Assembly: GCF_900101985.1 (NCBI RefSeq) | Contig: NZ_FNAR01000026.1 | Coordinates: forward strand, 1-35,485 | From: Bhargavaea beijingensis | Lineage (GTDB): Bacteria; Bacillota; Bacilli; Bacillales_A; Planococcaceae | DNA length: 35,485 nucleotides | Direction of reading: 5' to 3' | In this document: one piece after another, positions 7,980-16,011 of the stretch | Layout of the letters: each line of letters begins with the position of its first letter | Numbering within the stretch: position 1 is the stretch's first letter | Notes under the pieces: generated by a model | What the model was told of the DNA's origin: nothing | Seen by the model: only the letters and a program-made list of their open reading frames with translations | The model's database searches: none | Position numbers and translations under genes: made by a program

Positions 7980-8399
7980 TCAGGCCTCTGCCTCAACGGC
8001 AGGATCAGCAGTCTTGATGCAGACAATCTCAACTTCCCATTTATCATTAATGTAAAGTCCTGCGATTTCCTTGAAGCCCAGGTCCCACGATTCAATCAGT
8101 TCCACGGAATCGAGGATTTTGCCTTTCTTTTTCTCAGCGCTTACCGGATATCCTGCACAGTCATGGTGACCTGCAATGGCGATATACTGGGATCCGTGGC
8201 GGTCGGTCGAGACACGGACACGATCATAGATGTTCTCAATCAGCACTTTATTGTCGCTCCGAAGCAATTTATTCGGTCCGGCTTCTGTGATCATATCCAC
8301 ATAAAGCGCATTGTAGCGTTGTTTCATCCAGTTCAGGACCGGTTCCTGAACACGGCCGTCCATACAGTTAATCGCTGTTACGAATTCATTTTTCACCAT
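7980..8399 (-). CDS. Small beta-carbonic-anhydrase-like protein
   Basis: The 139-residue protein carries the zinc-site pattern of beta-carbonic anhydrases: CMDGR near the N-terminus (Cys ligand and Asp-Arg dyad) and later HHDCAG (His and Cys ligands). At 139 residues it is much shorter than classical beta enzymes (about 190-220) and matches the short putative carbonic anhydrases common in Firmicutes. The remaining helices of the classical fold are missing, so activity on CO2 is uncertain. The ATG has GGAGG six bases upstream. Confidence 0.72.
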   Translation of the reverse strand: MVKNEFVTAINCMDGRVQEPVLNWMKQRYNALYVDMITEAGPNKLLRSDNKVLIENIYDRVRVSTDRHGSQYIAIAGHHDCAGYPVSAEKKKGKILDSVELIESWDLGFKEIAGLYINDKWEVEIVCIKTADPAVEAEA

Positions 8400-8650
8400 G
8401 ACGTTCCTCCGTTTCCGGAACGGCCGGATGGCACGATCCGAGTAATCATTAAAACTATTTATAGAATATCAATTTTCCCTCTCCTTTGATGCCATAAGTT
8501 GCGAATTTTGTCGAAAATCGTTCATTAGTCATGGCTCAGAAGGCGGGGACACACGGCCGATTGACCCCTTCTCGACAGGGCTTCGTTCGGCTTTAAGCGA
8601 TTATACATGATTCACCCGATTCCGTCTCCAGTAAACAAAGAAAGATGCCT

Positions 8651-9844
8651 TTATTGGCATGCTTCAGTCTTTTTCTCCCGATGTTCTTTCATTCCGTGAA
8701 CAATCAAATACAAGACAAGCGCGAACAGGACAATGGCGGCAAGAAGTTTATAAATCCCTGAATAACCGACAATCGGTACGAGGCTTCCAAGGAGGTAAGG
8801 TCCGAATCCGACACCAAAATCGAGAAAGATAAAGAAAGTGGACGTGGCGAGACCCATCCTGTGAGGCTCAGCAACTTTGACCGAAATGGCCTGCGCGCTG
8901 GACTGGAAGTTTCCGAAACCCAGGCCGATCAGTACTCCCGCCCCGAGCAGCATGGAACCTGTAACCGATTCACTCAGCAAAAACAGCCCGCCGGCGAAAA
9001 AAAGAAGTGCAGGCACAATCACGATATTCCCGCCCTTCAAGTCCAATAGTTTCCCTGTAAATGGACGTGACAGCAATACTGTAATGGCGTATACGAGGAA
9101 AAAGAAACTTGAAGCCGTTACCAGTTCCATTTCTTCCGCATAGAACATGATAAAACTCAGCACTCCGCCATACCCGATGGCGATAAACAGAGTGACCAGC
9201 CCGATCGGAAGTGCATTTTTCTCCACAACCGACCAGATGCTGAATGGTTCCTTTTCCCCTTGTCCGATGTTTTCCAAGTCCCCGTCCACTTTGATCAACA
9301 GAGCCAGGAGGAATGATAGAAGGGCGAGGACCGTACAGAACAGGAAGAGCACCGTAAACGGCAGATGCTCCGCGAGCAAGATTCCGAGAAACGGACCCAA
9401 TGCAGCGCCGAGAACACCACTCAGGCTATAATAACCGATCCCTTCCCCCCTTCGGTCAGGCGGGAGAACCCGGGCTACGATAGAACCCGTTGCGGTCGAT
9501 CCGACTCCCATTCCCATGCCATGGATAAAGCGAATGAAAAGGAGCAAAGGCAAATTAAATGCCAGGAAGTAAGTGGCCCCCGCAATGACATAAAGCAGAG
9601 TCCCGGCAAGAAGGACTTTCTTATTCCCGATTTTTTCGACGAGCGGTCCTGCAACAAACCTCGCCATAAGCGCACCGATAATATAAGATCCGGAAACAAG
9701 TCCGGCCGTGCCGGCATCCGCACCGAACCTGTCCGCGGCAAATGGCCCAATCGTGACCATCAACAGATACATCACGATAATGAGGAAAAAGTTAATCAGT
9801 GATGAGAAAATAAAATCTCTTGTCCATAGCTGATGCTTTTGCAT
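8651..9844 (-). CDS. Major facilitator superfamily transporter
   Basis: This 397-residue MFS protein has about twelve hydrophobic segments. The loop between helices 2 and 3 reads GPLVEKIGNKKV, a variant of MFS motif A, and 'GSTATGSIVARVLPPDRRGEGIGYYSLSG' resembles the motif-C region of drug exporters and YfcJ/YhhS-like carriers. I chose the ATG at 9844, which has AGAGGG before it, over the upstream TTG. The gene follows a MarR-type regulator, which suggests inducible efflux of a toxic compound. The substrate is not visible. A terminator-like hairpin between regulator and transporter may reduce read-through. Confidence 0.85.
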   Translation of the reverse strand: MQKHQLWTRDFIFSSLINFFLIIVMYLLMVTIGPFAADRFGADAGTAGLVSGSYIIGALMARFVAGPLVEKIGNKKVLLAGTLLYVIAGATYFLAFNLPLLLFIRFIHGMGMGVGSTATGSIVARVLPPDRRGEGIGYYSLSGVLGAALGPFLGILLAEHLPFTVLFLFCTVLALLSFLLALLIKVDGDLENIGQGEKEPFSIWSVVEKNALPIGLVTLFIAIGYGGVLSFIMFYAEEMELVTASSFFFLVYAITVLLSRPFTGKLLDLKGGNIVIVPALLFFAGGLFLLSESVTGSMLLGAGVLIGLGFGNFQSSAQAISVKVAEPHRMGLATSTFFIFLDFGVGFGPYLLGSLVPIVGYSGIYKLLAAIVLFALVLYLIVHGMKEHREKKTEACQ

Positions 9845-9887
9845 AAACAACCCTCTTTCTAACCTTACCAATCAAAAAACTCCAACT

Positions 9888-9910
9888 AAAAAAGCGCCAT
9901 TCAGAGGCGC
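9888..9910 (-). terminator. Terminator or attenuator between the MarR and MFS genes
   Basis: On the minus strand GCGCC, a seven-base loop and GGCGC are followed by TTTTTT. The hairpin overlaps the stop codon of the MarR gene (9901-9903), so part of the transcripts probably ends before the transporter. Confidence 0.6.
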
Positions 9911-10320
9911 CGCCTCATCTCCGCGAAGCGTCCTGACATGGCATCCATCTCTTGTTCGGATATGCCATCACTCACTTCCCGTTCCAGCTTTTCGATGGCC
10001 CTTGATGCTTTTTCATAGATTTGATTTCCTTCATCGGTCAGCAGGATCTTCTTTTCCCTTCGATCCCGCCCCTGCCTGGTTTCAATCAGTCCTAATTCCA
10101 ACAGTTGCTGAACTGTTCTGGAGACGGTGGGCTTTTCAACGTATTGTTTTGATGCAAGCTCGGCCGGTGTCATTTCTTCCTGTTCGGCAATCAGGCGTAT
10201 AGTTGACCACTGTGGCAAGGTCAGGCCCTCTTCTGCCAGAATATCAGCGGTTTTTTGTATAAACGGCCGGTAAAGATCCGTGAATCTCCTGAAAAACACT
10301 TGATGCGCTTTCAGCTCCAT
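9901..10320 (-). CDS. MarR-family transcriptional regulator
   Basis: The 139-residue winged-helix protein has MarR organisation. A dimerising N-terminal helix leads to 'LTLPQWSTIRLIAEQEEMTPAELA', then the recognition helix 'VEKPTVSRTVQQLLELGLI', then a wing with ETRQGRDRREKKILLTDEG. The ATG is preceded by GGAGG at six bases. It precedes an MFS gene on the same strand and has strong palindromes immediately upstream, so it most likely represses its own operon until a ligand binds. Confidence 0.9.
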   Translation of the reverse strand: MELKAHQVFFRRFTDLYRPFIQKTADILAEEGLTLPQWSTIRLIAEQEEMTPAELASKQYVEKPTVSRTVQQLLELGLIETRQGRDRREKKILLTDEGNQIYEKASRAIEKLEREVSDGISEQEMDAMSGRFAEMRRRL

Positions 10321-10334
10321 AGGATACCTCCATA

Positions 10335-10359
10335 TAACTATAGTTAGTTTCGCTAACTA
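10335..10359. promoter_or_regulatory. Overlapping palindromes, likely MarR operator
   Basis: TAACTATAGTTA (10335-10346) is a perfect 12-bp palindrome. It overlaps the inverted repeat TAGTTAG, five bases, CTAACTA (10341-10359). Both lie 15-40 bases upstream of the MarR start, the usual place for an autoregulatory operator. Confidence 0.65.
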
Positions 10360-10360
10360 A

Positions 10361-10593
10361 TCTTATCACAACCTCTTTTTTTCGTAAAGAATGCTTTTGA
10401 TCACTTTCCGTCCGTTGCCCACATTTCGTCTTGGCGCCTGCCTTGTGCCTGGCCATCTTCCTTTTGTGACCGGGGAAGATTACAGTCAGCGGAATGGTCA
10501 TCACAATCATTTCCGACTTCTTGTAAACATGCGATTTTCATAATGGAGAATCTTCGTCATACCTAAGACAAAATATTTTGCGCCAATTCATTA
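10361..10593. other. Intergenic DNA without recognised gene
   Basis: Divergent upstream region of the MarR gene and proB. Open frames here have no ribosome binding site or family resemblance. No T-box motif is visible ahead of proB. Confidence 0.5.
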
Positions 10594-10622
10594 TTGATTA
10601 AATATCTAAAATGTTGCATAAT
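10594..10622 (+). promoter_or_regulatory. Candidate sigma-A promoter for proBA
   Basis: TTGATT (10594-10599) and CATAAT (10617-10622) are separated by exactly 17 bases. They end 32 bases upstream of the proB start. Confidence 0.55.
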
Positions 10623-10654
10623 CATTCTTAACATCGCATTGGGGGCGTTTTCTG

Positions 10655-11779
10655 ATGAAAAAAAGGCGGGTAGTCGTCAAAATCGGCAGCAGTTCACTGA
10701 CAGATACATGCGGCGGATTGTCGAAACCGACAGTCCAAGAACATGCGGCAGCCATCGCTTTGCTCAGGAAGACCGGCCATGAAGTGGTCCTTGTGTCTTC
10801 CGGTGCAGTCGCTGCGGGCTTTCGGGATTTGGGGTATACCGTCCGGCCGGGGACGACCGCCGGCAAACAGGCAGCGGCAGCAGTCGGCCAGGGGCTGCTG
10901 ATGCAGGCTTATACCGATGCCTTCCGGAGCCACGGCATTGTTACGGCACAGCTGCTGCTCACCAGGCAGGACCTGATGCGAAAGGAACGCTTCCATAATA
11001 CCGGGAGGATGCTGGAAGAACTTCTTCACAGAGGGGCCCTGCCGATTGTGAACGAAAACGATTCGGTCTCGGTCGAAGGAATTACGTTCGGGGACAATGA
11101 TATGCTCTCCGCACTTGTCGCAGGTCTTGTCCACGCTGATTTCCTCGCCATCCTCACTGATGTCAACGGACTTTATGACGGCAACCCCAACACCGATCCG
11201 GATGCCAAAAAATACACCTTCATCCCGGAAATCCATGATGCTCTTATCCGTCAGGCATCTGGCGCGGGGTCTTCGGTCGGTACCGGCGGTATGAGATCGA
11301 AGGTGCTTGCCGCCAGGACCGCAGGCAGTCTTGGCGTCCATGTTTTCATCGGGACGGGAGATGGATCCGAAAAACTCCTGGATATCTTGGAAGGACACGG
11401 CGACGGCACTTATATCGGCATCTCATCTCTCATGTCCGGCAAAGACTCCAAGCGCTGGATGGCGCTTTGTTCTGTGCCAGCCGGGAGCATTACCGTGGAC
11501 AGTGGTGCAGCACGCGCCCTCGCCGGCAAAGGCACCAGCCTCCTGCCCGTCGGAATCACTTCTGTGACCGGCAACTTCAAACAGGGCGAAGTGGTCAATG
11601 TCCTGGATCAGGACGGTAAACTAATCGGCAGGGGCATGGTGAACTACCCCGCCGAAACCGTCAGCAAAATCATCGGCAAATCAGGAGACGAAGCCATGGA
11701 GATTTCCGGCGGTACCACGCCTGAAGTCATCCACTGCAACCGATGGATCCATTTAAAAACCAAGGAGGCGGTTCGATGA
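10655..11779 (+). CDS. proB: Glutamate 5-kinase
   Basis: ProB phosphorylates glutamate in the first step of proline synthesis and is feedback-inhibited by proline. The 374-residue protein has an amino-acid-kinase domain with VVVKIGSSSL at the start, LVSSGAVAAG, PIVNENDSV, FGDNDMLSALVA and the TGGMRSKVLAA motif. A C-terminal PUA domain of about 90 residues begins near SGAARALAGKG. The ATG is preceded by a G-rich Shine-Dalgarno sequence. It overlaps proA by four bases (ATGA), so the two are translationally coupled. Confidence 0.96.
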   Translation: MKKRRVVVKIGSSSLTDTCGGLSKPTVQEHAAAIALLRKTGHEVVLVSSGAVAAGFRDLGYTVRPGTTAGKQAAAAVGQGLLMQAYTDAFRSHGIVTAQLLLTRQDLMRKERFHNTGRMLEELLHRGALPIVNENDSVSVEGITFGDNDMLSALVAGLVHADFLAILTDVNGLYDGNPNTDPDAKKYTFIPEIHDALIRQASGAGSSVGTGGMRSKVLAARTAGSLGVHVFIGTGDGSEKLLDILEGHGDGTYIGISSLMSGKDSKRWMALCSVPAGSITVDSGAARALAGKGTSLLPVGITSVTGNFKQGEVVNVLDQDGKLIGRGMVNYPAETVSKIIGKSGDEAMEISGGTTPEVIHCNRWIHLKTKEAVR

Positions 11780-13038
11780 CGAACTTACAGACTACACAAG
11801 CCGATGAGCTGAAAATCAAAGGCAAAAAGGCAAAGGAAGCTGCGGCTGTCGTGGGCGGCTTGCCGACATCCCTAAAGAATGAAGCGCTAAAAGCCATTTC
11901 ACAAGGACTCCTGAACCAGGTGCCGGCAATCCTTGATGCGAACCGTGCGGACCTGGAAGCCGGACGTGCAGCAGGGCTTTCCGCCTCTCTCCTCGACCGA
12001 CTGATGCTGGACGATGCACGCATCCAAGCAATGGCCGACGCACTGATCGACCTGACAGACCTCGCTGATCCGGTTGGCCAAGTGCTGGAAGAGTGGGAGC
12101 GGCCGAACGGATTAAAGCTGTCCACTGTGCGGGTCCCTCTCGGAGTTGTCGGAATCATTTATGAGGCACGGCCGAATGTCACGGTTGATGCAGCAGCGCT
12201 CTGCCTGAAAACAGGGAACGCGGTGATCTTGAGAGGCAGTTCTTCTGCCATCCATTCAAACACCGCTCTTGTAAATGTCATCAGGGAATCACTCGGATCG
12301 GCGGGTTTCCCGGAAGATGCAGTGCAGCTTATTGAAGACACAAGCAGGGAAACAGCAGCCCGGTTGTTCAGAATGGATGATGTCTTGGATGTTCTTATCC
12401 CGCGGGGAAGCGCAAAACTGATCAGGACCGTGGTAGACAATGCGACCGTACCCGTGATCGAGACAGGTGCCGGGAACTGCCATGTCTACATCGATGAGTC
12501 TGCTGAAAAAGAAATGGCGATCCGCATTTCGGTAAATGCCAAGACGCAGCGCCCTTCCGTCTGCAATGCTGCGGAGAAAATCCTGATCCACCAAAATTGG
12601 CCCTATACGGCGGAACTCATCGCAGCCTTGCAATGGGAGGGCGTTGTCGTCCACGGTGACGACAACGCCGTCAAGCTTGCCGATGGTGTGCTTGTCGCTA
12701 CTGACCAGGATTGGGGATTGGAATACCTCGACCTTGAAGTCGCGGTCAAAGTTGTTTCTTCCACCGAAGAAGCCATTTCCCATATCAATGCGTATGGCAC
12801 ACGGCACTCCGAAGCCATTGTGACGGCAAGTATACCTGAAGCAAGCAAGTTCCAGCTCGGCGTGGACGCCGCTGCCGTCTATCACAATGCCTCCACGCGC
12901 TTCACTGACGGTTTTGAGTTCGGCTTCGGTGCCGAACTCGGAATCAGCACCCAAAAGCTCCATGCACGCGGCCCCATGGGCCTCCCGGCTCTGACTTCTG
13001 TAAAAACTTTGATTTCAGGCACTGGACAATGCAAATAA
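11776..13038 (+). CDS. proA: Glutamate-5-semialdehyde dehydrogenase
   Basis: ProA reduces glutamyl phosphate with NADPH to the semialdehyde that cyclises toward proline. The 420-residue protein has the expected VPLGVVGIIYEARPNVT block, LRGSSSAIHSN, IPRGS, ETGAGNCHVY and the catalytic Cys263 in QRPSVCNAAEK. The C-terminal GFGAELGISTQKLHARGPMG motif is complete. An ATG lies 11 codons earlier in frame, but the ATG at 11776 has AAGGAGG seven bases before it and overlaps the proB stop. A strong terminator follows. Confidence 0.96.
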   Translation: MTNLQTTQADELKIKGKKAKEAAAVVGGLPTSLKNEALKAISQGLLNQVPAILDANRADLEAGRAAGLSASLLDRLMLDDARIQAMADALIDLTDLADPVGQVLEEWERPNGLKLSTVRVPLGVVGIIYEARPNVTVDAAALCLKTGNAVILRGSSSAIHSNTALVNVIRESLGSAGFPEDAVQLIEDTSRETAARLFRMDDVLDVLIPRGSAKLIRTVVDNATVPVIETGAGNCHVYIDESAEKEMAIRISVNAKTQRPSVCNAAEKILIHQNWPYTAELIAALQWEGVVVHGDDNAVKLADGVLVATDQDWGLEYLDLEVAVKVVSSTEEAISHINAYGTRHSEAIVTASIPEASKFQLGVDAAAVYHNASTRFTDGFEFGFGAELGISTQKLHARGPMGLPALTSVKTLISGTGQCK

Positions 13039-13080
13039 CCTTTTGCCACCTGATGTGAAATTGCTCTTGGAAGAACGAAT

Positions 13081-13114
13081 AAAGCCTGCTCCCATAATAA
13101 GGAGCAGGCTTTTT
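13081..13114. terminator. Terminator between proA and the yvdR-like gene
   Basis: GCCTGCTCC and GGAGCAGGC pair around a short loop, with AAA on one side and TTTTT on the other. The site sits between convergent genes and probably works in both directions. Confidence 0.88.
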
Positions 13115-13428
13115 CATGACACCATTTTCAATCCAACGACGCCTGCCACGATGACAAGCAAGCTTAGAATCCTCTGCAAATTCCGGGATTCGCCAAACAG
13201 AAGCATATTCAGCAGTACGGCTCCGGCCGTACCAAGGCCAACCCAGACCGCGTAGGCTACACTTAACTGGAGATAAGCAAATGATTGATACAGGAGAGCG
13301 AACGATAATCCGAATCCCCCGCCATACATCAGCAGATTCATCCAACTTTTCTTTTTGCTGTACAAATTCAAACCGACTGCCCCGACCACTTCAAAAAAAG
13401 CGGCAACCGCCACGAACATCCAGCCCAT
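13114..13428 (-). CDS. yvdR: SMR-family efflux protein, second subunit
   Basis: The 104-residue protein has four transmembrane helices of the small multidrug resistance family. The conserved membrane Glu is in 'AFFEVVGAVGLN', and 'VAYAVWVGLGTAGAVLL' matches the family helix-3 signature. It starts within the stop codon of the preceding SMR gene (TAATG overlap), as expected for a paired heteromeric transporter such as YkkCD or YvdSR. The TetR gene upstream and the gene order match B. subtilis yvdTSR, which is the basis for the symbol. The substrate is unknown; quaternary cations or guanidinium-like compounds are typical for the family. Confidence 0.8.
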   Translation of the reverse strand: MGWMFVAVAAFFEVVGAVGLNLYSKKKSWMNLLMYGGGFGLSFALLYQSFAYLQLSVAYAVWVGLGTAGAVLLNMLLFGESRNLQRILSLLVIVAGVVGLKMVS

Positions 13429-13766
13429 TATGCACTCACTTCCTTTTCTTCTTTTCCATCAGCCATCTTAAGAAAAATCACGCCTACCACAAGCAACAGG
13501 ATAAAGAACAACTTGGCTCCGTTCATCGTTCCTCCGAACAAATACACATCCATCAACACGGTGCCCACAGCCCCTGCAGCTGCGAAAACTGCATAGACCG
13601 TACCGGTCGGCAACTGCTCACACGCTTTTGCGAGAAAATGAAAGTCAACGACAATAATTCCGACGATGATCGCCCAATGCCACCATTTGTCCGCAGTGCT
13701 GAAACCGTACACCCACAAAAGTTCAAAAGTAGAAGTGAGAAATACATAAAACCATGATTTATTCAT
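13428..13766 (-). CDS. yvdS: SMR-family efflux protein, first subunit
   Basis: The 112-residue SMR protein carries the membrane Glu in 'TSTFELLWVYGF', the 'LPTGTVYAVFAAAGAVGTVL' signature and a charged C-terminal tail (GKEEKEVSA). It differs clearly from its partner, which suggests an asymmetric heterodimer with opposite membrane orientations; this is inference from known SMR pairs. A GGAGG lies upstream of the ATG. The only long inverted repeat between it and the TetR gene is a 21-bp operator-like site. I saw no guanidine riboswitch. Confidence 0.8.
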   Translation of the reverse strand: MNKSWFYVFLTSTFELLWVYGFSTADKWWHWAIIVGIIVVDFHFLAKACEQLPTGTVYAVFAAAGAVGTVLMDVYLFGGTMNGAKLFFILLLVVGVIFLKMADGKEEKEVSA

Positions 13767-13786
13767 TCTGCTAAAGCCTCCATCCT

Positions 13787-13807
13787 AATGAATGACTATC
13801 ATTCATT
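13787..13807. promoter_or_regulatory. TetR-type operator upstream of the yvdS-like gene
   Basis: A perfect inverted repeat with 9-bp arms, AATGAATGA and TCATTCATT, and a three-base centre lies 20 bases before the SMR genes. A second site of the same pattern precedes the TetR gene. Confidence 0.75.
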
Positions 13808-13828
13808 GTGATCTGAAAAATTGACGCC

Positions 13829-14395
13829 TTACGGTTGTAAAGCGTGAATGATGAATTCAAGTGCAGCCTCTTTTTGTCTGTTTTCTTCTTCTGCGTCAAA
13901 CGAATTAAACAGGTAAACTTGCTCTGCTGCCGACTCCGCCAGACCAATCACCAGCTTTGCCGTCCTGTTTGGATCAGTTTTTCTCGTTTTCCCTGCTCGT
14001 TCCCATTCTTCAATAAATGAAGCAACCGTTTTGTAAAGCGGCTTGTAGATCTCTTCCCACTCCCGGACGTGCTCTGTTGCAGAAAGTCCGGAATAGACGA
14101 GTGTGGAAACATCCCGGTACTCAGCTGTAACGGTAAAGACGGCATTAATCATTTGCTGCAACTGTATGGTCCATTGCTGTTCTGCCTTTATACTTTGCCG
14201 TATTGCCTCCTCCATCCTCGCGGCCATCTTTTCAGCGATGGCCGGCATAACGGAAAGCTTGGACGGAAAGTACAGATAAAATGTCCCCTGCGCAATTTGA
14301 GCTTTTTTTACGATGTCGGATATTTTGGTTTTCTCGATGCCGTTTTCACGGAATACTTCAACAGCCGCAAGTATGATTCGTTCACGCTTATCCAC
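13829..14395 (-). CDS. yvdT: TetR-family repressor of the SMR pair (YvdT-like)
   Basis: The 188-residue protein has a TetR helix-turn-helix with ILAAVEVFRENG, KTKISDIVKKA and QGTFYLYFPSK, closely resembling B. subtilis YvdT through SDIVKKA and the following PAIAE segment. The C-terminal ligand domain contains 'STLVYSGLSATE' and ends with a helix. The frame is open to a TTG at 14416, but the GTG at 14395 is best placed relative to the GGGGGTGG sequence. A TTG one codon earlier is an alternative. It most likely represses both itself and the SMR genes through the two operator copies. Confidence 0.82.
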   Translation of the reverse strand: MDKRERIILAAVEVFRENGIEKTKISDIVKKAQIAQGTFYLYFPSKLSVMPAIAEKMAARMEEAIRQSIKAEQQWTIQLQQMINAVFTVTAEYRDVSTLVYSGLSATEHVREWEEIYKPLYKTVASFIEEWERAGKTRKTDPNRTAKLVIGLAESAAEQVYLFNSFDAEEENRQKEAALEFIIHALQP

Positions 14396-14430
14396 CAACC
14401 CACCCCCAAATGACAATCACTCCCGATCGT

Positions 14431-14451
14431 CATGACTGAATATCATTCATT
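14431..14451. promoter_or_regulatory. TetR-type operator upstream of the yvdT-like gene
   Basis: This site has the same 9-3-9 layout as 13787-13807. The right arm is identical (TCATTCATT) and the left arm matches at seven of nine positions (CATGACTGA). It lies about 40 bases upstream of the TetR start. Confidence 0.65.
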
Positions 14452-14559
14452 TTACCTCGCGTCTTTCTGTCTGTCAAGCTTGCCGCCGGTTTACCGTCTT
14501 CCATGCAAGGTAATACTTGTCTTATACTTCCCTATCACCCAAGAGAGGAGGAAGCATCC

Positions 14560-15045
14560 GTGTCAACTGATCAAAGATACAGCCACCGGAAAAAGAATTT
14601 GTGGGCAGGAATTTTGTTCGGCCTCGGATTTGTTGCATTCATCGATGAAACCATCTTCCACCAGTTGCTTCACTGGCACAAGTTCTACGACAAATCGACG
14701 ACGTCCATCGGCCTGATTTCAGATGGGCTTTTCCACGCATTCAGCTGGTTTGCCACAGTGGGCGGCCTTTATCTGGTAGCAGACCTGATGCGCCGCGGTG
14801 CTTTTTGGCACAAAATGTTCTGGGGCGGCAAACTGCTGGGGGGTGGAGGTTTCCAGCTTTATGATGGAACCATCCAGCATAAGCTGATGAGAATCCATCA
14901 GATCCGTTATGACGTGAACATTCTGCCATACGACCTCATTTGGAACGGCACAGCCATTATCATGATAATAGCAGGCCTGCTATTGGTCAGGAGTGCGCGA
15001 AAAGAAAGTATGCGGTTGAATGGAGGCGCTCCCCTTGTCTCATGA
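14560..15045 (+). CDS. DUF2243 membrane protein
   Basis: The 161-residue protein matches the DUF2243 family. An N-terminal 'FGLGFVAFIDETIFHQLLHWHKFYD' segment with conserved Asp, Glu and His residues is followed by transmembrane helices and 'GGGGFQLYDGTIQHKLMRIHQIRYDV', ending with a C-terminal helix and a basic tail. The conserved His residues inside the membrane region suggest metal or haem-related chemistry, but no function is established. The start is GTG at 14560, preceded by AGGAGG. It overlaps the CtaG-like gene, and this pairing supports a role connected to cytochrome oxidase assembly. Confidence 0.85.
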   Translation: MSTDQRYSHRKKNLWAGILFGLGFVAFIDETIFHQLLHWHKFYDKSTTSIGLISDGLFHAFSWFATVGGLYLVADLMRRGAFWHKMFWGGKLLGGGGFQLYDGTIQHKLMRIHQIRYDVNILPYDLIWNGTAIIMIIAGLLLVRSARKESMRLNGGAPLVS

Positions 15046-15829
15046 CCAACCGTACCTCCCCCCTTTACTGCAACTGATCGTTGTTATGTCAGCACTTGCG
15101 GGAGCGGCGGGCTACTTGGTTCTGATGATCCGGACAAACAGGGTCAAGCGGCTGAAGCACTGGCCCGCTTGGCGGCTCTTCTTCTGTTTGTCCGGGATCG
15201 TGTCCGCAATGCTCGTATTTGCCGGACCGCTTGCAGAAGCTGCCCACCATGATTTCCGTCTCCATATGGCAGGACACCTTCTTCTCGGGATGCTGGCTCC
15301 GCTCCTGATTGCTCTCTCTGCCCCTGTCACTCTAGTTCTCCGGGCCCTCCCGGTGCGTGCGGCAAAGCGTGTGACGAGGGTACTCCGACATCCGGTTGCA
15401 GGCTTCTATCGGAATCCCGTCACGGCATCCGTTCTGAACATCGGAGGACTCTGGCTGCTTTACGCCACCCCTCTGTTCCAGCTGATGCATGAGCATCTAT
15501 GGCTGTACTTGCTCATTCACATCCATGTTTTCGCTGCAGGCTACCTGTTCACCATCTCGATGATCTACATCGACCCTGCCCCGCATCCCTACAGTCACCT
15601 GTTCAGGACAATCGTCTTTATCATTGCCCTTGCCGCCCATGGCATATTGAGCAAATATATATACGCCAAACCGTTCCCCGGGTTTTCGGCGGATGAAGTC
15701 CGTGAGGGGGCCATGATCATGTATTACGGCGGTGACTTGGTGGATCTCATTATCATCATCCTGCTATTCCATAGCTGGTACCGCACAACTTCACCGGGCA
15801 GACGCCCTGCGACTGATTCCATCGCCTAA
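15035..15829 (+). CDS. ctaG: Cytochrome c oxidase assembly protein, CtaG/Caa3 family
   Basis: The 264-residue polytopic protein belongs to the CtaG_caa3 family involved in assembling the copper centre of caa3-type oxidase. It has about seven helices. The typical 'HMAGHLLLGMLAPLLIALSAP' motif is present, together with 'IHIHVFAAGYLFTISMIYIDP' and the C-terminal 'MYYGGDLVDL' block, all rich in conserved His. I chose the TTG at 15035 (GGAGG eight bases before); an ATG at 15020 in the same frame overlaps that Shine-Dalgarno sequence. No oxidase subunit genes are nearby, so it may be a second, stand-alone copy. Confidence 0.85.
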   Translation: MSHDQPYLPPLLQLIVVMSALAGAAGYLVLMIRTNRVKRLKHWPAWRLFFCLSGIVSAMLVFAGPLAEAAHHDFRLHMAGHLLLGMLAPLLIALSAPVTLVLRALPVRAAKRVTRVLRHPVAGFYRNPVTASVLNIGGLWLLYATPLFQLMHEHLWLYLLIHIHVFAAGYLFTISMIYIDPAPHPYSHLFRTIVFIIALAAHGILSKYIYAKPFPGFSADEVREGAMIMYYGGDLVDLIIIILLFHSWYRTTSPGRRPATDSIA

Positions 15830-15835
15830 CCATGC

Positions 15836-15870
15836 GAAAAAGACAATGGCAAAACGCCGTTGTCTTTTTC
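15836..15870 (+). terminator. Terminator after the ctaG-like gene
   Basis: GAAAAAGACAA...GGC pairs with GCC...TTGTCTTTTTC around a short A-rich loop. The U-rich end lies on the plus strand seven bases after the stop codon. Confidence 0.85.
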
Positions 15871-16011
15871 TTATATCCTATCTGAGCTGCAGGGGTATCT
15901 GCAGGAACATCTCCATCCACAACTGCATGACACTCCCATGCCCGGCTCTTCCACCTGATTTAAGCGTACCCGATGCCCGGATCGCAAGGACACTTCTATA
16001 ATCTTATTTAA

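Noticed and set aside
10244-10510. 88-residue minus-strand frame crossing the marR start
   Set aside because: It overlaps the MarR operator and start and shows no recognisable domain.
10400-10654. T-box leader ahead of proBA
   Set aside because: No T-box sequence (GGGTGG-type core) or following terminator is visible.
12289-12963. 224-residue minus-strand frame opposite proA
   Set aside because: Antisense shadow of a well-supported gene; no ribosome binding site.
13767-13828. Guanidine riboswitch ahead of the SMR genes
   Set aside because: Only 62 bases are available and they are explained by the TetR operator; no riboswitch core motif is visible.
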